This document shows, piece after piece, positions 15,993 to 24,992 of a stretch of DNA of 64,000 nucleotides. How positions within the stretch are numbered: position 1 is the stretch's first letter; the number at the start of each line of letters is the position of its first letter. This DNA is from Streptomyces jeddahensis. GTDB lineage: Bacteria > Actinomycetota > Actinomycetes > Streptomycetales > Streptomycetaceae. The position numbers and the translations under genes are program-made. The notes below the pieces were generated by a model, which saw nothing but the letters and a program-made list of their open reading frames with translations, had not been told where the DNA came from and did no database searches. The stretch lies in the NCBI RefSeq assembly GCF_001642995.1, contig NZ_LOHS01000097.1:29594-93593 (forward strand). The letters are read 5' to 3'.

Positions 15993-16652
15993 CTACAGAC
16001 CCACCACGGGGGCCAGTTGGGATCGGAGGGTGCCGGCGTGGGGCTGCAGGGAGCCATCGAAAGCGGCGGATCCGATGGTGAAGGCGTCGGCTCCGGCTGA
16101 TGCGAGCGCCTGTATCTGGTCGGTGCTGGTGATGGAGCCGGCGACGACCAGGCGGCCGGTGGTGGCGGCGCGGGCGGCGCGGACCAGGTCGAGAGGGTCG
16201 GCATCGGTGGCGCGGTACGCGAGGAGGTCGACGCCGGCGCAGCCGGCGGCCTCCGCTCGTCGGCAGTCATCGGCGATGCGGTCCGGGGTGCCGGCGAGGC
16301 GGGTTGGGTGCCCCAGGGGTTCTCCGGGGAAGGGCAGGTAGCCGATAGATGTGCCGTGCAGGACGTTGAGGGTCTCCTCGATCCAGGTGCCGCCCATCAG
16401 CCAGTCGACGCCGAGTTCGGTGGCCGTCCGTACCGAGGCAAGAGCCTGGTCCCGGTGGGTGCTGACGACTTCGAGGTAGGTGGTGGCGCCCAAGTCCTTG
16501 ATGCGGGTGTGGAGCTTGGCGAGGGTGTCGGGGTCAACACCGATGTCTTTGAATCCGATGTGGGTGATGCCGAGTTCCTCGATGGTGTCGAGGACCTCGA
16601 GGCAGTCCGTGACGGTGCGGTCGTCGCGGGTGAGCATGAAGATGAAGTCCAT
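15993..16652 (-). CDS. Uncharacterised TIM-barrel protein in an acid sugar operon
   Basis: The 219 residues form an evident beta/alpha-barrel: alternating strands ITHIGFKDIG, TTYLEVVSTH, VDWLMGGTW, VDLLAYRA and LVVAGSI, ending in a standard phosphate-binding segment (GADAFTIGSAAFDG). The fold resembles HisA/HisF or hexulose-phosphate synthase relatives, but I recognise no catalytic signature that fixes a reaction. It is third in an operon after a DUF1537 kinase and a PdxA-type dehydrogenase, so a phosphorylated three- or four-carbon substrate is likely. The gene begins at ATG 16652, 45 bases after the PdxA gene. Confidence 0.75.
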   Translation of the reverse strand: MDFIFMLTRDDRTVTDCLEVLDTIEELGITHIGFKDIGVDPDTLAKLHTRIKDLGATTYLEVVSTHRDQALASVRTATELGVDWLMGGTWIEETLNVLHGTSIGYLPFPGEPLGHPTRLAGTPDRIADDCRRAEAAGCAGVDLLAYRATDADPLDLVRAARAATTGRLVVAGSITSTDQIQALASAGADAFTIGSAAFDGSLQPHAGTLRSQLAPVVGL

Positions 16653-16697
16653 GGTGTCCTGCGGTCTTCTGTTCCGGGGCTGATGTGAGCCGGTGGG

Positions 16698-17687
16698 TCA
16701 GGGGCGGTCCGGCGCCCCTGAGGACAGGCGATCGGCGTGCGTCAGGGCGGCGAGCAGGCTGGTGTGGTCGGCCGTGCCGAGACCGGCGATGTCGAAGGCG
16801 GTGCCGTGGTCGACGCTGGTGCGGACGAAGGGCAGGCCGATGGTGATGTTGACGCCGTGTTCGATCCCCAGGTACTTGACGGGGATGAGGCCCTGGTCGT
16901 GGTACTGGGCGACCACGGCGTCGAAGGCTCCGGCGCGGGCTCGCATGAAGACGGTGTCGGCGGGCCAGGGGCCGCTGGCCTGGATGCCTTCGCCCTGCGC
17001 GGTCTCGATGGCGGGGGTGATGATGTCCAGGTCCTCGCGGCCGAAAAGGCCGTTCTCCCCTGCGTGGGGGTTGAGGCCGGCGACGGCGATGCGGGGGGCA
17101 GGCAGGCCGCTGCGCTGGAGTGTGCGGTGGGTGAGGCGGATGATGTCGAGCACGCGAGCTGTGGTTATCGCGTCGATTGCGGTGCGGAGTGACTGGTGCA
17201 CGGTGACCAGGACGATCCGCAGTTCGTCGGTGGCCATCATCATCGCGTAGTCCGTGGTGCCGGACAGGTCGGCGAGGATCTCGGTGTGCCCGGGGTAGGG
17301 GACGCCGGACAAGCGCAGTGCTTCCTTGTTGATCGGCGCGGTCACCAGAGCCCGTATCTCGTGGGCCATCGCGAGCTGGATACCGCGGCGGACGTACTGG
17401 AAGGACGCCGCTCCGGCTCGGGCGTCGAGCATGCCCCAGGGCAGGTCGGCCGGAAGGCCGTTCTCTTCGAGGACATCCACCGTGCCGGGTGCGAACTTCG
17501 CCTGGTCGACTGATGAGATGGAGCGGAGTGCGAGGTGGGTGTCGGCGATCTTGTTGGCGCGGGCGAGGACGTCCATGTCGCCGATGACGACGACCGGCAC
17601 GGTGCGCCGGGAATCGGCGCACGCTTTGAGGGTGATCTCGGGGCCGATTCCGCAGGGGTCGCCCATGGTGATGGCGATCGGGGTCAT
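16698..17687 (-). CDS. pdxA2: PdxA-family 4-phospho-acid sugar dehydrogenase (PdxA2-like)
   Basis: The 329 residues open with ITMGDPCGIGPEITLKA, the PdxA signature, and carry the metal-binding histidines (VHQSLR, YHDQGLIPVKY) and GLNPHAGENGLFGRED. True PdxA oxidises 4-phosphohydroxythreonine in pyridoxine synthesis. Beside a DUF1537 kinase the family instead acts as PdxA2, oxidising and decarboxylating 4-phospho-D-threonate or erythronate to dihydroxyacetone phosphate. The ATG at 17687 overlaps the kinase stop (ATGA), so the pair is co-translated. The catabolic role is therefore favoured over vitamin B6 synthesis. Confidence 0.88.
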   Translation of the reverse strand: MTPIAITMGDPCGIGPEITLKACADSRRTVPVVVIGDMDVLARANKIADTHLALRSISSVDQAKFAPGTVDVLEENGLPADLPWGMLDARAGAASFQYVRRGIQLAMAHEIRALVTAPINKEALRLSGVPYPGHTEILADLSGTTDYAMMMATDELRIVLVTVHQSLRTAIDAITTARVLDIIRLTHRTLQRSGLPAPRIAVAGLNPHAGENGLFGREDLDIITPAIETAQGEGIQASGPWPADTVFMRARAGAFDAVVAQYHDQGLIPVKYLGIEHGVNITIGLPFVRTSVDHGTAFDIAGLGTADHTSLLAALTHADRLSSGAPDRP

Positions 17688-18877
17688 GCGTGCTCTCCTG
17701 GATCGAGGCGATGTCGCATGAGGTGGCACAGGCGCAGGAGCATGGCGTCGTCGCCGAAGCCGCCTGCCTTGATCAGCACGGAAAGGGGGAGTCGGCCGAT
17801 CAGAGATCCGCGGACGACGCCGGGTTCGGGTTCGTCGAGCAGGTCGATGCCGGTGGCGCCAAGGGGCTGGAGCACGGTGGTGGCCGTTTCTCCCCCGGTG
17901 ATGACCAGGGCGTCGACCGTGTGGTCCTCGGCCAGCGCCTGGACGACTGCCGCCTGAGCGCGGGCGAGGACTTGTGCGGTCTGTGGCGTGTGGCGTTCAT
18001 CGGGTGTCTGCAGGGTGAGGGTGGGGGCCGTCAGGCCTCGCAGCGTCTCCACGGCCGGGGCCGGATCGACGCCGACGGTGACACCCTGGACGTCCACCCT
18101 GGTGCGTAGCTTGACCAACTGCCGTCGGGTCGCCGGGTTGGTGCTGCCGACCACGATCAGTGGACGTCGGGCCGGGGCGGGCAGTGATGCGGCGCTGCCC
18201 GTAGCGCGTGCACACCTTCGGGCCAGGGCGGCCGCCAGACCTGGGGAGCCGACCCACAGCACTTCGTCAAGCCGCGGCACCGCTGCCACCAGACGGTCGA
18301 GGTCGCCGTCTTCGGCGGCGGAGTAGACGATCAGGTCACCGTTACCGATCAGTTCGGGCAGCTCGGCTGCCCGGTCCGGCTGGCCGAGAACGGCCTCCGG
18401 GAACAGCGTGGCGAGGTCCGAGCACCGCACGGGGTGTACCGGGTCGCGGGCGTAGTCGCTCTCGTGGACCGGTACGCCCCGCACGTACTGGACCCCCTCC
18501 ACCGTCACTCTGCCCTCCGCGGGGAAGGCCGGAGCGATGACGACGGCCCGCCTCCCCGATCCCGCCCATGCAGCCCGGACCTCTGCCGCGACATGACCGC
18601 GCAGGGTGGAATCCACCGTTTTGAAGAGCAACTCGGAGCCGGCGAACAGGCGGGCCGCCCGCCACGTACGCGAAGCGGCGGCCTCCTCGTCCAGCACCCG
18701 GCTCCCAAGGTCCACCGCGCTCACGCCCACGGCGTGCCGCGGCACGCTTGCTGTGCTCGTGAGCAGGATCCGGGCGTCGTGACCTGCCTGACGGAACGGC
18801 GCGGCACCGTCCCCCGCGCTGGTGAGGTCATCCGCCAGGATGGCGATCCCCTGCCGCACGTCGTTGCGGAATGTCAT
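17684..18877 (-). CDS. Four-carbon acid sugar kinase (DUF1537, DtnK-like)
   Basis: A 397-residue kinase of the DUF1537 family. The N-terminal sugar-binding part begins with ILADDLTSAGDG and includes a Lys-Thr-x-Asp-Ser motif (FKTVDSTLRG); the C-terminal nucleotide-binding part includes VVGSTNPATRRQL, VITGGETATTVL and IKAGGFGDD. Family members phosphorylate D-threonate, L-threonate or D-erythronate. Adjacency to a PdxA-type dehydrogenase points to the DtnK/PdxA2 route for D-threonate or D-erythronate, ending in dihydroxyacetone phosphate. It is the first gene of a three-gene operon divergent from a LysR regulator, with a 6-5-6 palindrome in between. Confidence 0.88.
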   Translation of the reverse strand: MTFRNDVRQGIAILADDLTSAGDGAAPFRQAGHDARILLTSTASVPRHAVGVSAVDLGSRVLDEEAAASRTWRAARLFAGSELLFKTVDSTLRGHVAAEVRAAWAGSGRRAVVIAPAFPAEGRVTVEGVQYVRGVPVHESDYARDPVHPVRCSDLATLFPEAVLGQPDRAAELPELIGNGDLIVYSAAEDGDLDRLVAAVPRLDEVLWVGSPGLAAALARRCARATGSAASLPAPARRPLIVVGSTNPATRRQLVKLRTRVDVQGVTVGVDPAPAVETLRGLTAPTLTLQTPDERHTPQTAQVLARAQAAVVQALAEDHTVDALVITGGETATTVLQPLGATGIDLLDEPEPGVVRGSLIGRLPLSVLIKAGGFGDDAMLLRLCHLMRHRLDPGEHA

Positions 18878-18959
18878 GGCCCAACCTCTCCGTCAGCCAC
18901 CCTTCTCTGTGACCGGATCAATAGTCGTTCAGGTGAAAGTGCAGGACAAACGATTCATT

Positions 18960-18976
18960 CTCACAAGATCTGTGAG
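18960..18976. promoter_or_regulatory. Palindrome CTCACA-N5-TGTGAG, probable LysR operator
   Basis: Perfect six-base arms with a 5-base spacer in the 111-base divergent region between the acid sugar kinase operon and the LysR gene, 13 bases before the LysR start. Position and symmetry fit a LysR-type binding site that controls both directions. Confidence 0.6.
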
Positions 18977-18988
18977 TAATATTCACGC

Positions 18989-19891
18989 GTGCGATGGTCG
19001 GCCCTTCCTCCTCTGAATACGCTGCTGCCCTTCGAAGCGGCCGTCCGGCACGCGAGCATGACCGCGGCGGCGCAGGAGCTGCATGTCACGCATGGCGCGG
19101 TGAGCCGACAGGTCCAGAACCTGGAACGGTCCCTTGGAATATCACTGTTCGAGCGACAGACACGCGCCCTGCGCCCGACCCCGCAGGCTCGCCAGCTGGC
19201 GGCCGTCGTCCGGGACGCGCTCGATCAGATCGATGCGGCAGCCCGGCAGATCTCACACCGCACACCCGCAGCACCGCTCACGCTGTCGTGTGAGCCCACA
19301 CTCCTGATGCGATGGCTCATTCCCCGGCTACCGGATCTAGCCGTGGACGTGCCGGACGTCGCAGTCCACCTGTCCGCGGGCGGCGGCCCTGTCTTCTTCG
19401 AGCGGGACAACATCGACCTGGCGATCCGCCGGGACGACTTCCCGTTCCCCGAAGAGGTGAGCCGGACCCGCCTGTTCGCAGAGCGGATCGGACCCGTCTG
19501 TCGGCCCGATCTCGCGACCCGCCTGACCGGCGCCGCCGGCGTATCGCAGGTAGCCCTTCTGCACACCGCTACACGGCCTCAGGCTTGGGACGACTGGCGA
19601 CGTATCACCGGCATGAAAGCAGAGCCCGCCTCCCAGCAGACCCTGGAGCACTTCTACCTGACCCTCCAGGCCGCCGCGGCCGGCGTCGGGGTCGCCATCG
19701 CCCCGTATGCCGTCGTCCGCGACGACCTGGAGCGAGGGCAACTCGTCGCACCCTTCGGTTTCGTCCCCGACGGCACCAGCTACCACCTCCTCAGCCGTCA
19801 ATCACCCGAGCACGACGGACGCGTCCGCCAGCTGACGGCATGGCTGCGGGCCAGGACGAGCCAGCTCGAAAACGATTCCGAACCGGTGTGA
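18989..19891 (+). CDS. LysR-family transcriptional regulator (GcvA-like)
   Basis: The 300 residues carry an N-terminal helix-turn-helix of LysR type (FEAAVRHASMTAAAQELHVTHGAVSRQVQNLERSLG, residues about 13-47) and a periplasmic-binding-like effector domain with LSCEPTLLMRWLIPRL and GVGVAIAPYAVV, as in GcvA-type members. GTG 18989 has no clear ribosome site, and a leaderless transcript is possible. It is divergent from the acid sugar operon and is its likely activator. The effector would then be the four-carbon acid or its phosphate, which is inference. Confidence 0.9.
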   Translation: MRWSALPPLNTLLPFEAAVRHASMTAAAQELHVTHGAVSRQVQNLERSLGISLFERQTRALRPTPQARQLAAVVRDALDQIDAAARQISHRTPAAPLTLSCEPTLLMRWLIPRLPDLAVDVPDVAVHLSAGGGPVFFERDNIDLAIRRDDFPFPEEVSRTRLFAERIGPVCRPDLATRLTGAAGVSQVALLHTATRPQAWDDWRRITGMKAEPASQQTLEHFYLTLQAAAAGVGVAIAPYAVVRDDLERGQLVAPFGFVPDGTSYHLLSRQSPEHDGRVRQLTAWLRARTSQLENDSEPV

Positions 19892-20004
19892 CCGCTGGGC
19901 TTATCGGACCTTCGTTGCTTGGCGTCCCGTCTGGTGGCTGCCGCAGTAAGAGGTGCTGGCTCAGCTGGCGGCGGCCCGGGCGGACGATGTGGACGCCGAC
20001 ACCG

Positions 20005-20454
20005 TCAACCGAGAGCTGTCCGTCGCGGGCGGTTGACCACCGTGGACAGGGTGAGCGCCGTGACCGTGTCCCGTACGCCGGGCATCTTGGCGATGTCCTC
20101 CCAGATGGCCCGTACGCGTTCGAGTGAGGCCGCCTCCAGGCGCACCATGATGTCGAAGTCGCCGCTGAGGATCTCACAGATGACGACCTCCGGAATGCGT
20201 TTGAGTGCGGCCAGGACATCGCCGCCGCGCATACGGTCCTGGCGGTAGACGAGTACGAGCGCGGAGACGGCATCGCTGGTGTCGCCGTCGGCGCGGACGA
20301 TGGTGTAGCCGGCGATGTGTCCCTCGCGCTCAAGCCGTTCGATGCGCTGGCGCACCGCGTTGCGGGACAGCAGCACTTTGCTGGCCAGTTCCGAATGCGA
20401 GATGCGGCCGTTGCGGGTCAGCTCGGCGATGATCTTCTCGTCGATGGCGTCCAC
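20005..20454 (-). CDS. Lrp/AsnC-family transcriptional regulator
   Basis: The 149 residues begin at GTG 20454, preceded by AAGGAGA. An N-terminal AsnC helix-turn-helix (AIDEKIIAELTRNGRISHSELASKVLLSRNAVRQRIERLEREG) is followed by an RAM effector domain (VSALVLVYRQDRMRGGDVLAALKRIPEVVICEILSGDFDIMVRLEA). Such proteins form octamers that sense amino acids. It is divergent from argC by about 245 bases, so it could act on the arginine operon or on itself, but no symmetrical site was identified. It is transcribed toward the LysR gene. Confidence 0.9.
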   Translation of the reverse strand: MDAIDEKIIAELTRNGRISHSELASKVLLSRNAVRQRIERLEREGHIAGYTIVRADGDTSDAVSALVLVYRQDRMRGGDVLAALKRIPEVVICEILSGDFDIMVRLEAASLERVRAIWEDIAKMPGVRDTVTALTLSTVVNRPRRTALG

Positions 20455-20642
20455 AGTGGACCGTCTCCTTTGCGAATCGGTCGAGGCTGCAAACCCCCAC
20501 GGCAAGCGGGGGTGCCGCAGACCATGAGGCGGCGCGGCGGCGACACCCGCCCAGACCCCCTGCTTACCGCAGAGCCACACCCTAGAGAACCGTCGCAGCG
20601 TTCCTCAACGAAGAGGGCATACCCCCAGCACAGCCCGCCACT

Positions 20643-20679
20643 GATTGCATAAAAGTGCGTCGCAGCGTATAGTCATGCC
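20643..20679 (+). promoter_or_regulatory. Candidate ARG box upstream of argC
   Basis: TTGCATAAAAGTGCG and GCGTATAGTCATGCC lie 20-56 bases before the argC start. They resemble the AT-rich TGCAT-type ArgR half-sites, also seen before argG and the BASS transporter gene in this window. ArgR is encoded at the end of the same operon. Confidence 0.55.
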
Positions 20680-20698
20680 ATCCAAGAGGAGGGTTTCC

Positions 20699-21727
20699 AT
20701 GGCGGTACGCGCAGCAGTGGCAGGAGCAAGCGGATACGCGGGCGGAGAACTGCTGCGTCTGCTTCTCGTGCACCCGGAAGTGGAGATCGGCGCCCTGACC
20801 GGCAACTCCAACGCCGGCCAGCGCCTCGGCGCGCTGCAGCCGCATCTGCTGCCGCTCGCCGACCGCGTACTCGAGTCCACCACCGCCGACGTGCTCGCGG
20901 GGCACGACGTCGTCTTCCTCGCCCTGCCGCACGGCCAGTCCGCCGCCGTCGCCGAGCAGCTCGGCCCCGACGTCCTCGTCGTGGACATGGGCGCCGACTT
21001 CCGGCTGAAGAGCGCCGCCGACTGGGAGAAGTTCTACGGCTCCGCGCACGCCGGGACCTGGCCCTACGGCCTCCCCGAACTGCCGGGCGCCCGCGCCGCG
21101 CTGGAGGGGTCCAAGCGCATCGCGGTGCCCGGTTGCTACCCCACGGCCGCCTCGCTCGCGCTCTTCCCGGCGTACGCGGCGGGGCTCGCCGAACCCGACG
21201 CGGTGATCGTCGCCGCCTCCGGCACGTCCGGCGCGGGCAAGGGGCCCAAGCCGCATCTGCTCGGCTCCGAGGTCATGGGCTCCATGTCGCCGTACGGCGT
21301 GGGCGGCGTGCACCGGCACACGCCCGAGATGATCCAGAACCTCAGCGCCGCCGCGGGCGAGCCGGTCACCGTGTCCTTCACGCCAACCCTCGCCCCCATG
21401 CCCCGCGGCATCCTCGCCACGTGCAGCGCGAAGGCCAAGCCGGGCGTCACGGCCGAGTCCGTGCGGGCCGCGTACGAGAAGGCGTACGCGGACGAGCCGT
21501 TCGTGCACCTGCTGCCCGAGGGGCAGTGGCCCGCGACCGCGTCCGTGTACGGCTCGAACGCCGTTCAGATGCAGGTCGCGTACGACGAAGCCGCAGGCCG
21601 CGTGATCGCCATCAGCGCCATCGACAATCTCGCCAAGGGCACCGCCGGCGGTGCCGTCCAGAGCATGAACATCGCCCTCGGGTTCGCCGAGGAGACTGGT
21701 CTTTCCACGATCGGAGTCGCACCGTGA
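20699..21727 (+). CDS. argC: N-acetyl-gamma-glutamyl-phosphate reductase
   Basis: Third step of arginine synthesis: NADPH-dependent reduction of N-acetylglutamyl phosphate. The 342 residues start at ATG 20699, behind a strong AGGAGGG site. The Rossmann start AVAGASGYAGGELLRLLL and the catalytic cysteine in AVPGCYPTAASLALFP are clear, and SGTSGAGKGPKPHL and GVHRHTPEM are family-typical. It heads argCJBDR, whose genes are tightly coupled by overlaps. An ArgR-like site lies upstream. Confidence 0.97.
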   Translation: MAVRAAVAGASGYAGGELLRLLLVHPEVEIGALTGNSNAGQRLGALQPHLLPLADRVLESTTADVLAGHDVVFLALPHGQSAAVAEQLGPDVLVVDMGADFRLKSAADWEKFYGSAHAGTWPYGLPELPGARAALEGSKRIAVPGCYPTAASLALFPAYAAGLAEPDAVIVAASGTSGAGKGPKPHLLGSEVMGSMSPYGVGGVHRHTPEMIQNLSAAAGEPVTVSFTPTLAPMPRGILATCSAKAKPGVTAESVRAAYEKAYADEPFVHLLPEGQWPATASVYGSNAVQMQVAYDEAAGRVIAISAIDNLAKGTAGGAVQSMNIALGFAEETGLSTIGVAP

Positions 21728-22878
21728 GTGTCACCGCTGCCAAGGGCTTCACCGCCTCCGGCATCGCAGCAGGCATCAAGGAGAACGGCAACCCCGACCT
21801 GGCCCTCGTGGTCAACAACGGGCCCCGCCTCGCCGCCGCGGGCGTCTTCACCTCCAACCGCGTCAAGGCCGCCCCGGTCCTCTGGTCCGAGCAGGTGCTG
21901 AAGGGCGGGCAGGTGTCCGCCGTCATCCTCAACTCCGGCGGCGCCAACGCCTGTACGGGCCCGAAGGGCTTCCAGGACACGCACGCCACCGCCGAGAAGG
22001 TCGCCGAGGTCCTCGAAGGCCACAGCGCGGGTGAGGTCGCCGTCTGCTCGACGGGTCTCATCGGCGTACTGCTGCCCATGGACAAGTTGCTTCCGGGGGT
22101 CGAGGCGGCCGCTCAGCAGCTGTCCGAGCACGGCGGTGAGAAGGCCGCCATCGCCATCAAGACCACCGACTCCGTCCACAAGACCTCCGTCCACCAGGGC
22201 GACGGCTGGACCGTCGGCGGCATGGCCAAGGGCGCCGGCATGCTCGCCCCGGGCCTCGCCACCATGCTCGTCGTCCTCACCACCGACGCCGACCTGGACA
22301 GCGAGACCCTGGACAAGGCGCTGCGCGCCGCCACCAAGGTCACGTTCGACCGGGTCGACTCGGACGGCTGCATGTCCACCAACGACACCGTCCTGCTGCT
22401 CGCCTCGGGCGCGTCCGGCGTCACTCCCGAGTACGACGAGTTCGCCGAGGCCGTACGGAAGGTCTGCGACGACCTCGGGCGGCAGCTGATCGGCGACGCC
22501 GAGGGCGCCAGCAAGGACATCAAGGTCGAGGTGATCAACGCCGCGACCGAGGACGACGCCGTCGAGGTGGGCCGCTCCATCGCCCGCAACAACCTCCTCA
22601 AGTGCGCGATCCACGGCGAGGACCCCAACTGGGGCCGCGTCCTCTCCGCCATCGGCACGACGAAGGCCGCCTTCGAGCCGGACCAGCTGAACGTCGCCAT
22701 CAACGGCGTCTGGGTCTGCAAGAACGGCGGTGTCGGCGAGGACCGCGAGCTCGTCGACATGCGCTACCGGGAGGTCCACATCGTCGCCGACCTCGCCGCC
22801 GGCGCCGAGACGGCCACCATCTGGACGAACGACCTGACCGCCGACTACGTCCACGAGAACAGCGCGTATTCGTCATGA
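21724..22878 (+). CDS. argJ: Bifunctional ornithine acetyltransferase / N-acetylglutamate synthase
   Basis: Recycles the acetyl group from acetylornithine to glutamate and can also make N-acetylglutamate. The 384 residues start at GTG 21724, overlapping the argC stop. The self-cleavage site is visible: KGAGMLAPGLATML, where the chain is expected to break before Thr180, which becomes the catalytic nucleophile. CSTGLIG supplies the oxyanion-hole residues. Presence of ArgJ explains the lack of argE in the cluster (cyclic acetyl pathway). Confidence 0.96.
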   Translation: MSVTAAKGFTASGIAAGIKENGNPDLALVVNNGPRLAAAGVFTSNRVKAAPVLWSEQVLKGGQVSAVILNSGGANACTGPKGFQDTHATAEKVAEVLEGHSAGEVAVCSTGLIGVLLPMDKLLPGVEAAAQQLSEHGGEKAAIAIKTTDSVHKTSVHQGDGWTVGGMAKGAGMLAPGLATMLVVLTTDADLDSETLDKALRAATKVTFDRVDSDGCMSTNDTVLLLASGASGVTPEYDEFAEAVRKVCDDLGRQLIGDAEGASKDIKVEVINAATEDDAVEVGRSIARNNLLKCAIHGEDPNWGRVLSAIGTTKAAFEPDQLNVAINGVWVCKNGGVGEDRELVDMRYREVHIVADLAAGAETATIWTNDLTADYVHENSAYSS

Positions 22879-23789
22879 GCAATCCGACGCGGAAGCACAC
22901 CGCACTCCCGAAGGCGCAGATCCTCATCGAGGCGCTGCCCTGGCTGACCCGGCACCACGGCAAGACCGTCGTCATCAAGTTCGGCGGCAACGCGATGGTG
23001 AACGAGGAGCTGAAGGCGGCCTTCGCTCAGGACGTCGTCTTCCTGCGGCACGCCGGGCTCAAGCCCGTCGTCGTGCACGGCGGCGGCCCCCAGATCAGCG
23101 CCCAGCTCGACCGGCACGGCCTGGTCAGCGAGTTCAAGGCGGGGCTGCGGGTCACCACGCCCGAGGCCATGGACGTCGTACGCATGGTCCTCGCGGGCCA
23201 GGTGCAGCGCGAGCTGGTCGGGCTGCTCAACCAGCACGGGCCGTTCGCGGTCGGCATGACCGGCGAGGACGCGCACACCATCACCGCCACCAAGCACCGG
23301 CCCGAGATCGACGGCGAGCTCGTCGACATCGGGCGGGTCGGCGAGATCACGGAAATCGACACGGGCGCGATCGAGGCGCTGCTGGCCGACGGACGCATCC
23401 CGGTCATCTCTTCGATCGCCCGTTCCCAGGACGACGGACATGTCTACAACGTCAATGCTGATACGGCGGCTGCGGCTCTCGCTGCGGCGCTGGGTGCCGA
23501 GACCCTGATGGTCCTGACCGACGTCGAGGGCCTCTACGAGGACTGGCCCAACTCAGACGAGGTCATCAGCCGGCTCACCGCGAGCGAGCTGGAGAAACTG
23601 CTGCCGGACCTGTCCAGCGGCATGGTGCCGAAGATGGAGGGCTGCCTGCACGCCGTCCGCAACGGCGTCCACACCGCCCGCGTCATCGACGGCCGCGTCC
23701 AGCACTCCATCCTGCTGGAGATCTTCACCGACGAGGGCATCGGCACGATGGTCGTACCTGACGAAGCATCAACCGAGGGGGAGCAGTGA
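22875..23789 (+). CDS. argB: Acetylglutamate kinase
   Basis: Second step of arginine synthesis; phosphorylates N-acetylglutamate. The 304 residues overlap argJ by ATGA. VIKFGGNAMVN, VVHGGGPQISAQLDRHG and NVNADTAAAALAAAL are the amino-acid kinase signatures; the latter contains the Asp that contacts nucleotide. The N-terminal helix (KHTALPKAQILIEALPWLTRHHGKTVV) is the kind found in hexameric, arginine-inhibited enzymes, so feedback inhibition by arginine is likely. Confidence 0.97.
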   Translation: MSNPTRKHTALPKAQILIEALPWLTRHHGKTVVIKFGGNAMVNEELKAAFAQDVVFLRHAGLKPVVVHGGGPQISAQLDRHGLVSEFKAGLRVTTPEAMDVVRMVLAGQVQRELVGLLNQHGPFAVGMTGEDAHTITATKHRPEIDGELVDIGRVGEITEIDTGAIEALLADGRIPVISSIARSQDDGHVYNVNADTAAAALAAALGAETLMVLTDVEGLYEDWPNSDEVISRLTASELEKLLPDLSSGMVPKMEGCLHAVRNGVHTARVIDGRVQHSILLEIFTDEGIGTMVVPDEASTEGEQ

Positions 23790-24985
23790 CGCACAACCAG
23801 GAGCTGACCCGGCGCTGGGAGGGCGCGCTCATGGACAACTACGGCACCCCGCGGCTGCCCCTCGTCCGCGGTGAGGGCGCCAGGCTGTGGGACGCCGACG
23901 GCAAGGAGTACCTGGACTTCGTCGGCGGAATCGCCGTGAATGCGCTGGGCCACGCCCACCCGGCGGTCGTCGAGGCCGTCAGCAAGCAGATCGCCTCCCT
24001 CGGCCATGTCTCCAACCTTTTCATGGCCGAGCCGCCCATCGCGCTCGCCGAGCGGCTGCTCCAGCTCTTCGGACGCGAAGGCCGCGTGTTCTTCTGCAAC
24101 TCCGGGGCCGAGGCCAACGAGGGCGCCTTCAAGATCGGGCGGCTCACCGGGCGTACGCACATGGTCGCCACGCAGGGCGGTTTCCACGGCCGCACCATGG
24201 GCGCGCTGGCGCTGACGGGCCAGCCGGGCAAGCAGGAGCCCTTCCTGCCGCTGCCCGGGGATGTCACCCACGTCCCCTACGGTGATGTGGAGGCACTGCG
24301 GGCCGCCGTCACCGAGGACACGGCTCTCGTGATCATCGAGCCGATCCAGGGCGAGAATGGCGTCGTCGTGCCGCCCGTCGGCTATCTGAAGGCCGCCCGC
24401 GAGATCACCCGGGCCACCGGAACCCTCCTCGTCCTCGACGAGGTGCAGACCGGCATCGGCCGGACCGGGCACTGGTTCGAGTACCAGGCGCACGAGGGTG
24501 TCGACCCCGACATCGTCACACTCGCGAAGGGTCTCGGCGGTGGGCTGCCCCTTGGCGCGACCGTCGCGTTCGGCGAGACCGCCGAGTTGCTGAAGCCCGG
24601 CCACCACGGCACGACGTTCGGCGGCAACCCGGTGGCGTGCGCCGCCGGACTCGCCGTACTCGAGACGATCGCCGCCGATGGCCTGCTCGAGAACGTGAAG
24701 CGGGCGGGGGAGAAGCTGCGCGAAGGAATCGAGTCGCTGGGCCACCCGTTGATCGGACATGTCCGGGGTGCGGGCCTGCTGCTGGGTATCGTGCTCTCCG
24801 AGCCGCTCGCGCCCAAGGTGCAGCAGGCGGCTCAGGACGCCGGCCTCCTGGTGAACGCGCCCGCCCCGAACGTCGTACGGCTCATGCCGCCGCTGAACCT
24901 CGGCGACGACGAAGTGGACGCGTTCCTGCGGGCGCTGCCCGGTGTCCTCGACGACGCGTACGGGGACGGACGATCCGGAGAATGA
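23786..24985 (+). CDS. argD: Acetylornithine aminotransferase
   Basis: PLP enzyme converting N-acetylglutamate semialdehyde to N-acetylornithine. The 399 residues start at GTG 23786, overlapping the argB stop. CNSGAEANEGAFKIGR, LDEVQTGIGRTGHWF and LAKGLGGGLPLGA mark the class III aminotransferase; the lysine in LAKG forms the Schiff base. The C-terminal half contains the conserved TFGGNPVACAAGLAVLE. It is fourth gene of the operon and seven bases before the argR start. Confidence 0.97.
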   Translation: MTHNQELTRRWEGALMDNYGTPRLPLVRGEGARLWDADGKEYLDFVGGIAVNALGHAHPAVVEAVSKQIASLGHVSNLFMAEPPIALAERLLQLFGREGRVFFCNSGAEANEGAFKIGRLTGRTHMVATQGGFHGRTMGALALTGQPGKQEPFLPLPGDVTHVPYGDVEALRAAVTEDTALVIIEPIQGENGVVVPPVGYLKAAREITRATGTLLVLDEVQTGIGRTGHWFEYQAHEGVDPDIVTLAKGLGGGLPLGATVAFGETAELLKPGHHGTTFGGNPVACAAGLAVLETIAADGLLENVKRAGEKLREGIESLGHPLIGHVRGAGLLLGIVLSEPLAPKVQQAAQDAGLLVNAPAPNVVRLMPPLNLGDDEVDAFLRALPGVLDDAYGDGRSGE

Positions 24986-24992
24986 GACGACG

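Noticed and set aside
19950..20034. Possible gene remnant after the LysR gene (frame ending DADTVNRELSVAGG)
   Set aside because: About 28 codons with no start and no recognisable family; too short to call a pseudogene.
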